Source: Galeruca laticollis
Lineage: Eukaryota > Arthropoda > Insecta > Coleoptera > Chrysomelidae
Reading direction: 5' to 3'
Assembly (NCBI GenBank): GCA_963921935.1
Contig: OY998181.1
Location: 139,771,423 to 139,835,422, forward strand
DNA: 64,000 nucleotides
The stretch's first letter is position 1. Each line of letters begins with the position of its first letter. Position numbers and translations under genes: made by a program. The notes under the pieces were generated by a model. That model was not told the origin of the DNA. It made no database searches and worked only from the letters and a program-made list of their open reading frames with translations. Shown here piece after piece: positions 1 to 11,900 of this stretch.

Positions 1-160
1 GGGAATCACACGAGATCGAGCATGTAAATCCCCGACGGCCGCAACCGGTATTTAACGTCGTTGCCGTTTAATGATGCAGTGTAGCCAACATCGCAAAAAA
101 TTAATAATTTTTCCGTCTTTGATATATATCACGAATTATGATATTTATTGAAGTGAAAAT
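1..160. other. Unassigned left edge
   Basis: No gene or element is recognised here. The first ~90 bases are somewhat GC-richer than what follows and contain no long open frame. Confidence 0.4.
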
Positions 161-211
161 ATCATGATATATATCGTGATATATATCGTGATATATATCA
201 TGATATATATC
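161..211. repeat. AT-rich 14-bp tandem repeat
   Basis: About 3.5 tandem copies of a 14-bp unit of the form atatatcgtgatat, with the variant atatatcatgatat. Each unit is nearly palindromic. Similar gatat-type clusters occur in the YqaJ-gene intron near 46625-46690 and 47080-47160. Confidence 0.75.
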
Positions 212-227
212 AGCGAACACTGCCGTC

Positions 228-720
228 TGCTTATTAATTATTATGTTCCCTGCAAATATCCATCCCAATAAAGTATCTTGAAGAATTGGCAATTTATTCC
301 CAGAAAATTTTTGATCCGGCCTTAAAATAGACCAAAATATTTCGGAACCTAACCAAAGTTCAATTTCCTGTGATACATTAAATTCAGGATCAGCTAGTTC
401 AATACAAAAAGGATTTTTTAATTTATCTTTATTAAAGGTAAACAGGGGTAAATTATTTATTATTTTATCAATAAATAAATGAAGTTAATTTTTCTTGTAA
501 AACTATGGTTAACATTTGAACTGATTTCGATATTTACTTGTTTACTTGTTTATATTGGCCATATTTTGTCCAATACCTTTAACTGTATGCCTAATACTTT
601 TAAATGGCAAATTTAATCTTTTACAAAGATCTTCAGTTACGAAATTTCTTTGTGACCCATTTCGAAATGTTCTGAATAACAGTTTTGTTGCATGAAACGA
701 AAAACTCTGTAAGCACTTTT
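228..720 (-). pseudogene. BEL/Pao pol fragment, aspartic protease (DUF1758) region
   Basis: On the minus strand two overlapping frames read as the DUF1758 retroviral-type aspartic protease of BEL/Pao retrotransposons. NGSQRNFVTEDL stands where the family has the D-S-G-S active-site segment. Further on come a LADPEF segment and the LGWIFAG segment that normally ends the domain. The catalytic Asp is not preserved: the bases before NGSQ read F-R. At least one frameshift lies near 410-440. It is probably the pol continuation of the gag pieces at 2733-2960, 5276-5375 and 15432-15760, all on the same strand and in matching order. Confidence 0.7.
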
Positions 721-1274
721 TATTTTCCTAAAAGATTCGATTGTTAGTGACACGAGTCAATTAAGACGTCTTACTGACGTCTATTTGACGCCTTTTCTTA
801 GTGTACGAATGGATAAATAATGTAGAAAGTGTAACCTATACTTCAGAAACAGCAAATCCTTTTAGAGCTTTTTATTCAGTTTTTGGTGCCAAAAAAATAT
901 ATTTTATGCATTAATAACACTTGTATACAATATATAATTTCATTTTCTCGGCGTAAGCAGTATTCTCCAAGTCAAAGTTAAAAACATTTAGTGTTCGAAG
1001 AAATTAAACAAAATTGTTTTACATTTAAAATCCCAAAATAGAGTTTGTTAATATTACTACTCAATTCAAATCTACCCCGCCTTTTACAGTGAACCAACAC
1101 TACGAAGGTGTACCCGAGTCTGATTCGGATTATGTCGTAATATAACCGCGCCATATTGTCGTGCGCAGTGAGGTTATCTATGGTGTATAGTCATGTATAC
1201 AATGACTAAATAATTGCATGTATAGTTTAGTTTTTCGGTAACATCAATTTTATATCAAAATTTTTAGAACAAAA
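721..1274. other. Intergenic, no gene recognised
   Basis: No convincing coding segment in either strand. The stretch near 765-800 repeats gacgtc-type motifs; nothing else stands out. Confidence 0.4.
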
Positions 1275-1289
1275 AATATCAATATTAAT

Positions 1290-1424
1290 GAAATTAACTG
1301 TTTCGACCTTTACTTCGTGGAATATGCTCATATTAGTGTTTTTAAATGAAACTCACGGTCTCTAGTTAATTCCACAATATATTGTGGAATTAACTAGAGA
1401 CCGTGAGTTTCATTTAAAAACACT
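1290..1424 (-). mobile_element. Hairpin Penelope-terminal insertion, copy 1
   Basis: A near-perfect palindrome of ~50-bp arms with no spacer (1330-1429, centre 1379/1380) follows an unpaired ~40-bp tail (1290-1329). It is flanked by the 15-bp direct repeat aatatcaatattaat at 1275-1289 and 1425-1439. The arm and tail are homologous to the 3' end of the Penelope-like element at 38695-38835, read on the minus strand. Inference: a severely 5'-truncated copy of that family that folded back on itself during insertion. The long target duplication fits target-primed reverse transcription, not a DNA transposon. Confidence 0.75.
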
Positions 1425-1555
1425 AATATCAATATTAATATTACTTTTGATAAAAATAGTTGTGAACTTTTCTTTTTCGATAATAATGTTCTACTTCGTT
1501 CAGTTGGATGAATCTGGTAACAATACCCTCGCCACTGTGAACGATGACTGACTCC

Positions 1556-2320
1556 CATGAAACGGCAGGTATTCTGGCCCCCCTATAAAGATTCCAGGAC
1601 ATATAGGAAAGCTCTTGTGGAGGGAGAATGTATTGGGGAAAGTTGGACACTGTATGGTGTAAATCGAGTTTTTTTATCAAACAAGTGCATTTTTTATTTT
1701 ACTTTCTATCCCACACTTTTCAGATGTAAGGACGCCGAATTTGGCGGTTTATTTTGTGATTTATAAATAAGTGTAAATGGTGAGTTTATAAAAAAAACTT
1801 AGTCCTACCTAGCAAGAACGCTACTAAAACGTTGAAATCCAAACATAAAAAATTTTGTGGTTTGATTTTCCTGAATAAAGAACAAAAACAATAATGATTT
1901 TCCACAAGGAAAGCATTCAGAATATATTCATCACAAATAATTAGTACATCTGTCTTAAGACTAGCGTTAAGATAGGACTAACTCACCGTAAGTCAGGGTA
2001 GAATACATAATTACCTATCTTGGTTTAAACAGTTCACAAAACTATATGTAGGATATATGTTTTATAGATATTTTACACTTTTGTACTGTTGAAATAACCA
2101 TCAATAATTCGTTACATTATTTTAGGTGATTTTGAGAAAGCTTTAATAAAAGAGAGGGAGCCAGAGTTGACAAGTGATTTAACAGACACTGATATAAATG
2201 ATCAGGAACCTGATATAAGGCCAAATCGAAGAATAAAAAAGAGAAATTTCCAGCTGTCCTCTGATGATGATGAAGACAGCCAATATAGCAGACCTCCAAA
2301 AATAACGAAAAAAATATCAG
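1556..2320 (+). pseudogene. DUF4806-type gene, N-terminal exons (copy 1)
   Basis: The first coding segment (about 1560-1680) carries the WPPYKDSR block and the GESWTLYGVNRVF block, typical of the N-terminus of insect DUF4806-domain proteins often found in transposons. After a gap an exon begins after the acceptor at 2126 and ends at a gtatgt donor at 2321. It encodes the acidic and basic linker (DFEKALIKE, then NRRIKKR and SSDDDED). The DUF4806 domain itself is absent. The 5' end of the first segment is also missing, so this is a fragment. A related, more complete copy is at 55047-56947. Confidence 0.6.
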
Positions 2321-2732
2321 GTATGTGCCTCTTTAGAATTTGCAAATGCTTCCTTAGAAAATTTGAAATATTCTTACATATGGCAAGGGTAATACCTGTT
2401 AACTCACTCATTAATTTAATAATTAATTAATCACACATTACAACACTTTTGAAATTATTTAAGTGCTGTGGAAGTAAGACGATTAAGGAATACAGATCCA
2501 GAACCAACAAACAGGGCTAACAATTTTAGTTTGTCTCAAACACTCTCAAGCTCTAACAAATTACTAGAACAAAGCCCATTGACTACCAACCTAACAATTT
2601 TTCTCTGAGCCGAGCTTTGTTGAGCTCTCCTAAAATTTGACATTTATAACTGTCAACGTTTATTAAGCTGAGTTTAGAGTTAAGGGTGACTTATCTAAAT
2701 CTGTACTTAAGCTTTGATTGTACAACCAGCCC
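2321..2732 (+). other. Possible exon remnant and unassigned repeat
   Basis: 2461-2605 is open on the plus strand (AVEVRRLRNTDPEPTN and a Ser-rich run) and could be a further exon of the DUF4806-type gene. The part from 2630 to 2732 holds a motif that looks like a transposon terminus (gggctggttgtacaatc on the minus strand), but no partner was found nearby. Confidence 0.3.
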
Positions 2733-2960
2733 TTAAAGATCATTGTTTTCAACTAAACTGGTAAAAGTATGCTTATATTCTGACCATGAACAATAATGCC
2801 CATTAAATGTTAGCAATTTTACAGTGGGTCTTACATTAAAATTTGCATTCTTAGTAATACTACTATTGCTTTTCGTACCTGCATCGGACTGCGCCTCTGA
2901 GTTTGTACCTGATTTGTTATAAAACGTTTTACAAAATAATTTGGCTTTACCAATTGCATT
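2733..2960 (-). pseudogene. BEL/Pao gag fragment (DUF1759 start)
   Basis: The minus-strand frame ends in a segment like the start of the DUF1759 gag domain of BEL/Pao elements (KLLTFNG then SEYKHTFTSLVENND). It is fused at 2961 to the terminal repeat of the mariner. The preceding part of gag resumes on the other side of the mariner at 5276-5375. Decayed, with no zinc knuckle visible. Confidence 0.7.
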
Positions 2961-3462
2961 ATAAAGTAACACATTTTGATGGCTTATTGGTCGAGAATGG
3001 AAAAGATATCGACGTGCAGTTTTCACTAAACTTCTTATATTTCCTTAAAATTTTTATTCACATAGTTGCCAAATGTATATTTCTTTCCGAAATCGCCGAA
3101 TAAAATGACCATTTTTGAAACGAAATTACCAGTTTATTTTAAATACCTATATTTTTTATTACCATCTGAAAGTCCCTTTCTTCCCTTTTTCAAAAATGTA
3201 TACATTATCGGCATATACTCAAGTTTTTAGGCAAAGATTGAATTTTTTATGAAACCATGTCAATAACTTCCAAACGTAAATTATCACATTTTAACAGCTT
3301 GGAAACGTTATAACTCGAAAATGAGACAAGGGATTAATGAGCGGCTTTCACTGAAATTCTTAGAACTGTTTATATTTTTTATGGCACCGTTTGCAAGTCT
3401 CAAAAGTTGTCTAAAATTTTCGTAAGAAATTTACTTTTGTTAATTTTTTACGGAAAGGTGGC
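2961..3462 (+). repeat. mariner left terminal inverted repeat
   Basis: Pairs with 4778-5275 in reverse complement over nearly its whole length, with scattered substitutions and a few short indels. Both copies start ataaagtaacacattttga. Confidence 0.85.
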
Positions 3463-3555
3463 TTTGAAACAAATACATATAACTGACATTAACAAACGTC
3501 AAAAGGTTATTTATGTAGTATGAAGTATAACAACGAACACAGTCAAATTTATTAA

Positions 3556-4589
3556 TCGAAAATGTAAACTTTGATAGAAAAAGCGCGATGCGTCGTATTA
3601 TATGCCGAGACAAAATCAATAACGGTGACCAGAAGGAGATTCAGAGCCATTTTTCACAGAAATCCGCCTACACGAAAATCGATATTAACTTGGGTACAAC
3701 AATTTACAGAATCCGGAAAACTAGAAAGCGCCCAGAACAATATGCTCAATGATATTCTGGAAGTAAGGGAAATTCTAGCACTTAACAATAATAGAATATC
3801 TGTTAGAAAAATGTGCCAAATCAAACAATTTTCAAAAAGTAAGGTTCACCGGCACCTAAAAATTATTAAATTTAAAGCATACAAAATACAAACTTTCCAA
3901 AAAATAGAGAATCATTCATTTGAACAAAGATATTTCATGTCATAAACATTGTTGGATCTGGTAAGACTTCAGCCTAATTTGAACCTAATAATGTCAGACG
4001 AAGCCACATTTCATATTAATGGAAGAGTTAATAAGCATAACTGCAGGATTTGGGGAGATGAGAATACAAGAGCGTTTAACGAATTTTAAAGAGATGCACC
4101 TAGAGTAAATGTCTGGTGTGGTGTATCTAAAACTAAAATCTACGGCCCCTTTGTTTTCATGAAGTAACAGTTAACGGAAACACTTACACCGACATGTTGG
4201 AGGAGTTTTTGTATCCCCAATTACAACAAGATGAAATTATAAACACTGTATATTTTCAACAAGACGGCGCGCCTCCACATTACTCCTTAGTTGCTCGAAA
4301 TTCATTATCAGATCATTTTGGCAACAGATGTATACGTCGAGCTGGTCCCATCGAGTGGGCCTCATATTCCCCGGACTTAACCATACCAGACTTCTTCATA
4401 TGGGGTTATGTAAAGGAGAGATACTATAACCCAATCCCTACAAACCTTCAGGAGTTGAGAAATAACATAGTAAATATTTTTAATATCATAACACCAGAAA
4501 TGCTGCAAAATGCGTTCAGTAATTTTTGGATAAGATTAGGATTATGTAGAGATGCAGATGGAGGTCACATACAACAACTTATTTATTAA
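3556..4589 (+). pseudogene. mariner transposase, apparently DD41D type
   Basis: The order is an N-terminal helix-turn-helix part (about 3571-3945, segment PTRKSILTWVQQF) then the DDD catalytic part. The catalytic blocks are MSDEATFHING near 3990, YFQQDGAPPHY near 4250, and SYSPDLTIPDFFIWG near 4365. Counting by eye puts 41 residues between the second Asp and the Asp of PDFF, the DD41D spacing. Reading is broken by a frameshift near 3940, a TAA at about 4087-4089, and a frameshift near 4160. No intact ATG start was found; ATG at ~3560 is followed directly by a stop. Not functional as it stands. Confidence 0.8.
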
Positions 4590-4777
4590 ATATAATTTTT
4601 TTGTTTTGATGTGTTTTATGAAGTTATGTTTGGTTCTTTGTTCTTATATATAAATAAAAATGTTTTCTTTCTTTCTAGTTTTCCCGATTCTGTAAATTTT
4701 TGTACCTAAGTTAATATCGATTTTCGTGTATAGGCGTATCTATGTCAAAAATGACTCTGAATCTTATCCTGGTCACT

Positions 4778-5275
4778 TTTATTAATTAACAAAAGTGAAT
4801 TTCTTACGAAAATTGTAAACGACTTTTGAGACTTGCAAATGGCGTCAAAAAAATTTAAACATTTCTAAGAATTTCAGTGAAAGCCGCTCATTAACCCCTT
4901 GTCTCATTTTCGAGTTATAACGTTTCCAAGCTGTTAAAATGTGATAATTTACGTTTGGAAGTTATTGACATGGTTTCATAAAAAAATGAATCTTTCCCTA
5001 AAAACTTGAGTATATGCCGATAATGTATACATTTTTGGAAAGGGGAAGAAAGGGACTTTCAGATGGTAATAAAAAATATAGGGTGTTGTATTTAAAATAA
5101 ACCGGTAATTTCGTTTCAAAAATGGTAATTTTTTTCGGCGCTTTCGGGAAAAATATACATTTGGCAACTATGTCAATAAAAATTTGAAGGAAATATAAGA
5201 AGTTTAGCGAAAACTGCACATCGATATCTTTTTCCATTCTCGAGTAATAAGCCGTCAAAATGTGTTACTTTATAG
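4778..5275 (-). repeat. mariner right terminal inverted repeat
   Basis: Reverse complement of 2961-3462. The two arms share all main features, including the tcattttcgagttataacg block. Confidence 0.85.
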
Positions 5276-5375
5276 TGGGACACCATGTATTTTGTTTCAA
5301 ATTCCAACTCTTCTCGATAATGTTCTTCACCATTAAGTAATGTATTCAATTGTAAAATTATTTCACTAAATTCAC
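5276..5375 (-). pseudogene. BEL/Pao gag fragment between mariner and piggyBac
   Basis: Read on the minus strand from the TTAA at 5376, this is an open gag-like stretch (SEFSEIILQLNTLL, then REELEFETKY). It joins the part at 15432-15590 on one side and the part at 2733-2960 on the other. The join across the piggyBac is in frame once the TTAA is counted once. This is the main evidence that 5376-15431 is one insertion. Confidence 0.7.
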
Positions 5376-5379
5376 TTAA

Positions 5380-5840
5380 CCTTCCGTCGGGCGCATCTGA
5401 TCTGAGAGATACATCTCACAATATTTTTGCCATATTTATAAATCGCGCAACGCCGCAAAGTTGTCCCGCTAGGTATTCTACTACTTCAATGAGCGTAACA
5501 GCTTAGTGCATCAGGGGGTGTGCACTTATACCTATTAAAAATGGTACGCGTTTTTCGCGTCATCTATGTGTCACAAAGAACAAGTTTAATTTGGTTGCGT
5601 TAAGCTGAATAGCCCAGGGTAGCCGAGGCCTTCAAATTGGGGAAAAAGAATTAGATTGAGGTTATAGTCTATATAGAAAGGACAAGGAGTAATAAATCAT
5701 TCATTTAAGTAGATTTCATAGCCGTACCAAAATATATTTTAAGAGGGTATACCGTAAGGTACATTTTGTATTGAACGAATGAGTTGCAGCTATGCTAAAG
5801 AATATACGATTTAGGTCAGAGGTAACGGGATGTACTAATT
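5380..5840. other. piggyBac left end and unassigned flank
   Basis: Holds the left terminal and subterminal motif of piggyBac (5380-5425). A near copy in the opposite orientation lies at 13158-13176, just upstream of the transposase. From about 5480 to 5840 no gene or repeat is recognised. Confidence 0.5.
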
Positions 5841-6605
5841 TTAATAAAAAAAAGTTCTCTTAAAAAAGGATGCATTATTTGACCAAATAAGTGGTGGAAA
5901 TATCGAATTTTGCGTTATATATGTTTTATTGACATAATTTCGGAATTCTATAACTCTTTCGTCATTCGGAAGCAAAAAATGTAGTTCATTATAAAAAAAT
6001 TCTACAACTTCCTCAGGACTAAGATACATAATACCGACATGTACTTTTAAGTATTCGCCAATTACAGAACCTTTCTGTCTGTACTTTTGTACCAAATGAA
6101 ACTCCTGAATCTTACGAAACCAAGCTTGACAGAGATGAAATTTACAACAAAAAAGAATTTGATCTCTGCCAAAACATTCATATATAGCGTTATGAATGCT
6201 TAGTTCAAAATCTACTACGACTTCTTTAGCTTGAAAATTTAAGCCTACTTCTTTACATTTTTGTCTTAAAATTAAAAATAAATTTGAATATGTTTGACTT
6301 GATTTGTCCGGCAGCAAACAAAAAACAAGAGGTACGTAATAGCCGTTTTTAAAACAATGAATGGTAAACATTTGGTAAAAAAAAGTTGAACAGTATTTAA
6401 AAGTCCCATCCATCAAAATACAATCCGAATTACATAAAAAATTAAGGTTGGAAAAACAGGAGAACACAATAATTTTAAATACCTGGTCTGCTGTTAATAG
6501 AAATTCCTCTTCTCGGTTCGTTCGTAATTGTAATTCACGAACACTATTAAATACTTCTTCCTGATTTTTAGGCAACAGTGTAAGTGCATCAACAACCTTC
6601 CCTTA
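5841..6605 (-). pseudogene. MULE-type (FLYWCH-associated) transposase fragment
   Basis: One open minus-strand frame carries the Mutator-like transposase core. The first catalytic segment is ILMDGTFKYCSTFFYQMFTI (about residue 55 of the 244-residue ORF), followed by VVVDFELSIHNA. A C/H-rich part comes next (FCCKFHLCQAWFRKIQ). The frame stays open upstream of the nominal ATG (VVDALTLLPKNQEEV), as in related proteins, so the true start lies upstream and is missing. The FLYWCH finger normally N-terminal to this core is absent. No terminal repeats were found. Confidence 0.75.
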
Positions 6606-6717
6606 ATCCCCTAAATATCGATCAAAACAATCAAGATTTCTTCAAAATATGTAATTCAAGAAATCTTTGAAACCTTTCAGAAATATACATAATTCTATGG
6701 GCCTCCGATTTTATCTA
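6606..6717. other. Short spacer
   Basis: No feature recognised between the MULE fragment and the left end of the DD82E element. Confidence 0.3.
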
Positions 6718-8800
6718 TTATAAACCCTAATGACTCTAATAGGATTAAACTAAATGGTTGCGGCACAGTTCGAATATTTCAGTAATCCTCAAATTGATAC
6801 AAGTCAGGTAAAATTTTATTTTGTGGCAGAGTTCGGATATGCCCGTTTATTCATAGTATTTTTTATTTGTATTACTCCTATATGTAGTGTTTGGGGAATT
6901 TTTCTCAGAAATTTTAAATGGCAAGTGGCCTACTGTAATCGGCTTAATACGATTACACCTATTTACAGATTATTCGATTATTGAGAGGGATTTTCCAAAC
7001 AACCCAGTTTTCTTAGAAACATTATCGGGAATATTATTTTAAAAGAAAGTAGGTACATTAAATCAGTACTTAGTATTAGTTCTTTGAGTAAAGTTGTATG
7101 GTTGTCATAATATTGCAAACAGTTGGAATATATTTAAAACATTTGTTGAATGTTAATTGTGCAAGTACCAAACAATGTCGATAAGCCAAGGACCATCTAA
7201 ACGACCAAAAACAGGTCCATTATCTTTAAATGAAAAAACTCTGATATTGAATTGTTATATATCATTGAAAAACAAGGATCCGAGTGCAAGTGTTGATGAT
7301 ATTGTGGAATTAACGGCTGCTATGTTGTGTGTTGCTAAATCAACAATTTATAGATTACTAAAAGAAAGCAAGAATGGAACTCTTCAACCCCCTAAAACTC
7401 CTTCAGGCCGAAAACCAATTGAGATCGATGAGTCATTAAAACAAAGACTAAGGCGTAAAGTCCATGGATTTTACTTACGAAAGGAAATTCCAACACTTGA
7501 CAAAATTATGACATCAGTGCAAGAAGATACGGACTATCCAAAATTCTCCAGAATGACATTATGCAAACTTTTGAAAGATGTGGGTTTCAGATATACAAAA
7601 CATAATAGAAAATCTCTCTTGATAGATAAACCGGAAATAGTTTTTTGGAGAAGAGACTATTTAAGAAGCATTCGACATGCCAGAGAACAAAATTTGAAAA
7701 TCTTCTACTTAGACGAAACATGGATAAATGCTGGATATACAGTTTCCAAATCTTGGCAAGATGAAAACATTAAAAGCGGAAGGCAGGCAATCGTGGAAGG
7801 TTTGTCGTTAGGTTTGCAGCCACCATCTGGAAAAGGAAAAAGACTTATCATTGTCCATGTTGGAAGTTCTGAAGGTTTTGTTGATGGTGGATTATTAACT
7901 TTTATTTCAAAATGCACGGGGGACTATCACGAAGATATGAATAGGGATGTCTTCGAGGAATGGTTTGTTCAAATGTTGGATCTGATTCCAAAAGGGGCTG
8001 TTATTGTTATGGACAACGCAAGTTACCATTCACGGTTACGAGAAGCATTGCCCACAAGTCGTTGGCGTAAAGCAGAGCTTTTGGAGCGGTTTATTTCGAA
8101 AAATATTAAGTTTCCAAAAGATCCACTAAGGAAAGAACTTTAAAGAATAGCAAAAATGAACAAGAATAAATACAAAACCTACATTGTAGAAGAAATGGCT
8201 TCTTCTCGTGGTATATCAGTTCTTCGACTTCCCCCTTATCATTGTGAACTTAATCCCATAGAATTAATATGGGCTCAGGTAAAGGGGGAAGTTGGAAAAA
8301 AAATACTACTTTTAAACTAAACGATGTTGTGAAATTGTTTGAGAGTGCTGTAAGTCATGTGAGTAAGGAAAATTGGACAAACTGTATCGAGCATGTTATC
8401 AAAGTAGAGGCAAATATGTGGAAAATTGACAATATTTGTGATGATTTAATCGACCCTATTATTATTCAACAACGACAACGATTCTTCCTCTTCCGAGTCG
8501 GATATAGAATAAAATGTAAGTAATAAATGTATTCCAATAATTATTTCTTTTCATTTTTTATTATATTATAATTTAAAACGTATTTTTTTCCCAAAATACA
8601 CACCACTGCATTGCGTTATTGCTTATCTGCTAATCCTTTAACAATAAATAAACCCTAAACTTTGCTACAACTGAAACAAATACGGGGTCGATCTACCTGG
8701 TTTTTAGATTTACGGAAGAAATGTAATTTAAAGTAAGAGATTTATCAAAAATTTCATGGTGATCCCTGTAAAGGTTTTGCATACTTAATTAGGGTTTATT
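6718..8800 (+). mobile_element. IS630-Tc1-mariner element of DD82E (Sailor-like) type
   Basis: The short inverted termini (t)ataaaccctaa at ~6718 and its complement ttagggtttatta at ~8790-8802 bound a broken DD82E transposase. A further taaaccctaa lies at 8649-8660. The boundaries rest on about 12 bases and should be taken as approximate. Confidence 0.55.
7175..8520 (+). pseudogene. DDE transposase, DD82E spacing
   Basis: Starts at ATG 7175 (MSISQGPSKRPK). N-terminal helix-turn-helix region (TAAMLCVAKSTIYRLLKES), then the catalytic core. First Asp is in FYLDETWINAGY, second Asp in VIVMDNASYHSR, and Glu in HCELNPIELIWAQVK. Counting across the in-frame stop gives 82 residues between the second Asp and the Glu, matching the DD82E lineage of IS630-Tc1-mariner. 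Broken by one in-frame TAA at 8141-8143 and one frameshift in the A-run near 8297-8304. The rest is well preserved, so this is a fairly young loss. Confidence 0.8.
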
Positions 8801-8914
8801 ACTCCTCGTACTTTTTGTACATACTATAGGCATACTACACTTGTTTTCTTCCAATTTCCAATAATTGATTGCATGTTGTTTGGTTATCAATTTATTTTAT
8901 TGATTTTATTCAAA

Positions 8915-11900
8915 ATGCCTGCCCCTCGAAAGTGTGTTGTTCCCAATTGCTCTAACCAAAATCAAGATGCTCCAAGGTAAGGTTATAAATATCATTATAA
9001 TTAAAATGAGTTAATTCGTATTAATATTTTACAGATAATTTATTCCCGCGTATGAGCATATAAAAAATATTTGGTTGGAACGAATCAATAATCCCAGTTT
9101 ATTTAACCAGCTAAGAAGCATTTTAAGGGGGAAAGTAGTTTGTGATAATAATTTTCTGGATGTATGTAAAGAAGGGGGAAAACTAAAAAAATTTGCACTT
9201 CCTGTTTTAAATTTACCTGGTAAGCATTTTATTGTAATACTATCAAATTTAAACTACTATATATATATTGTTTTTGTAGATTGCATTGCTGGGGATAATT
9301 TAGAAGATAGTTGCTTTTCCTTTCCACTTAAACCACAAAATGTGCTTGCAGCTCCTCCAAAAATAAAAAGTATGACATTAATTATAAAATCTGTTAGATA
9401 TGTATGTAATACAATTTTTTGTAGAATTATTGAGTAAGTTTCGCAGGGACCCTGTGAATGAAGAAAATGCTCCACCTATAAAAAGATTATTGTTTGATAA
9501 ACAGAAAGAAATTGTGATTATTGAAGAAGGCGCAGGTCCTTCTCATGCATTTCAGCAAAAAGAGAATGTGACTAAGGCAGATCCTATATTAAAACAAGGA
9601 AAAATTGAAGGTAAGATAATATTCAAAATTTAAAATAATTTTTGAGCATATAGTAATTGAAATTTCAATATTGATATCCCTCAGGATATACAAAATACAT
9701 TATTTTAAACAAATGTTACTAATACTCATTTTTATATCACTCATACATATTAAAAATACTAGGCAATTAACTATCATTATTTTTATTAGATTTCCAAAGC
9801 TTGATGCATAGCCCTCTATTCCAAGCAAAACGGTCCAATGTTAAAGTATATGTACAATTTGTTGATTGGCTTTTTTAATTCCATTGCATATTCTAAATTA
9901 ATTTGGGTTACGTTAGGTAATTAGTGTTTCGATAACTGATAGTATCAATATCATAGTATTTTCATTAACAACAGTACTAAAAAAGTAATAATTATTGTTA
10001 GTATAATATTAAGGTGAAATGCATATCATATTAAACTGGATTTATAAACTTGATACCAATGTTGTACAAATATTTTATTTATTTTCCTTAACATACTGAA
10101 ATTTATAGACATTTTGTTTCATTCTTAAACTAAAATGTTTATAAATGCAATTTCAATTAAAATTTCTAGCTGTATTTTTATTGTTTTTAGATATTCCAAA
10201 AAGAAATAAGAATAGACGAATACTATTGGATGATAGAGCTGATACCAGCCAGCTGCGATATCTTCGGCAGCTGGCAAGAAGGAGAAAAATGGTTTGTAGT
10301 AGTACAAAACAAAAACTCAAATTTTTGAAAGAGAATAAGTGTATAGTTCAAATGTTTACAAATTTGAACAGTGTTACAACAAAATTTATCACAAATCAAA
10401 TGAAAAATCAGGGTAAAAAATGTAAGGGCAGAAGATTTGATCTTGACGATAAAATTTTTGCCCTTACATTAGCAAAAAAAACAGGAAAAGGTTATAAGTA
10501 TTTAAAAATTAACTGTCTCGACCCTTACTTCGTGGAATATGCTCATATTAGTGTTTTTAAATGAAACTCTTGGTCTCTAGTTAGTTCCACAATATAATAA
10601 AAGTTATTGAAAATTCTAAAAAATTGACAATTGTTTCGATAAATCAATATTGATATTGATTTATCGAAACAATTTTTTAGAATTTTCAATAACTTTTATT
10701 ATATTGTGGAACTAACTAGAGACCAAGAGTTTAATTTAAAAACACTATTATAAGTATTTGTCCAAATTTTTTAGTTTGCCTTCAAGAAAGACGTTATCAT
10801 CACTTCTCCAAAAGGTATCGCTGACATGTGGAGTAAACAAACATATTTTTAACCATTTACAACATGCTGTTGGTAAACTGAAAAATTTGGATAAATATTG
10901 TGTGCTAATGTTTGATGAAATGTCACTTGATACAGGGTTACACTATAATTTGAGTAAGGATTACGTTGAAGGTTTTGTTGACTTTGGTAGTTCTAATAGA
11001 CGTGCCGCATTTGCAGATCATGCATTGGTTTTCATGGCGAAAGGAATTAGAAAAAAATGGAAACAACTAATATTCATTTCATTTTGTGAAAGTTCAACTC
11101 CAACGCATGATTTGATAAGGCTTATCAAAGATGTAGTACGTCTTGTTAGAGACACAGGTCTTCATGTAGTTGCTACTATAAGTGACCAGGGCAGCACTAA
11201 TCAAAGTGCTATAAATATATTATTAAAGGAAACCAATGCTTATTGCATCAAAAGTAAAAATGATAATAGGTATCAGGAGTACATAATTGATGATAGGGAG
11301 GTCCTTCATATTTACGACCCTCCTCACCTAATGAAAAATATCAGGAACAATATGCTAAATAACGACTTACAATTTTCAATAAATGGACATAGTAAGAAAG
11401 CATGCTGGTCACATATAGTGGATTTATATAGAATGGACAAGCTGCAGGGACCTTACTCGCAATTCATTAAGCTGACGGATCAGCATATTTTGCCTAAGAA
11501 AATAAGAAAGATGAAGGTGAAGAATTGTACGCAAGTATTTAGCCACACAGTAGCAACTGCGATGCATGTTTGTGCCAAGGTAGCTACTGAGTTGCAACCT
11601 TCATCTTTATTTTTCTTACGACTTGAAAGCTACTGATACTGCTGATCTTCTCCTATTCTTCGATAAATTATTTGACAGTGTTAATGCTAGCTCTTTGTCA
11701 CCTCCTGATGGAAAGCAATTACGTGGTGTAGTAAGTGATAAGTCTCCCCATGTCGCCCTTTGAAATTCCTCAATTCCCATTCTCCAGTCCATGTATTTCA
11801 CCTCTCCTACTAATCCAAAACATATAGTCCCATCCCTGAAAAACTGGGTGTTTACGCTCCGTAGCTTTTTATACATTTGGCAAATATTGAGGGCAAAGGG

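Larger units (their letters stand above)
2961..5275 (+). mobile_element. mariner-like transposon with ~500-bp terminal inverted repeats
   Basis: About 2.3 kb bounded by long, well-conserved inverted repeats (2961-3462 and 4778-5275), with a broken transposase between them. It sits inside BEL/Pao gag on the opposite strand, and gag reading resumes on each side. Most mariners have terminal repeats of tens of bases, so arms of ~500 bp are unusual. The right end may extend a few bases further (ggacaccat). The exact target TA could not be fixed. Confidence 0.8.

Noticed and set aside
160..215. CRISPR-like short repeats
   Set aside because: Tandem 14-bp units without spacers in eukaryotic DNA; a plain microsatellite-like repeat.
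6754..6984. 76-codon plus-strand ORF
   Set aside because: Hydrophobic chance frame in the leader of the DD82E element; no motif.
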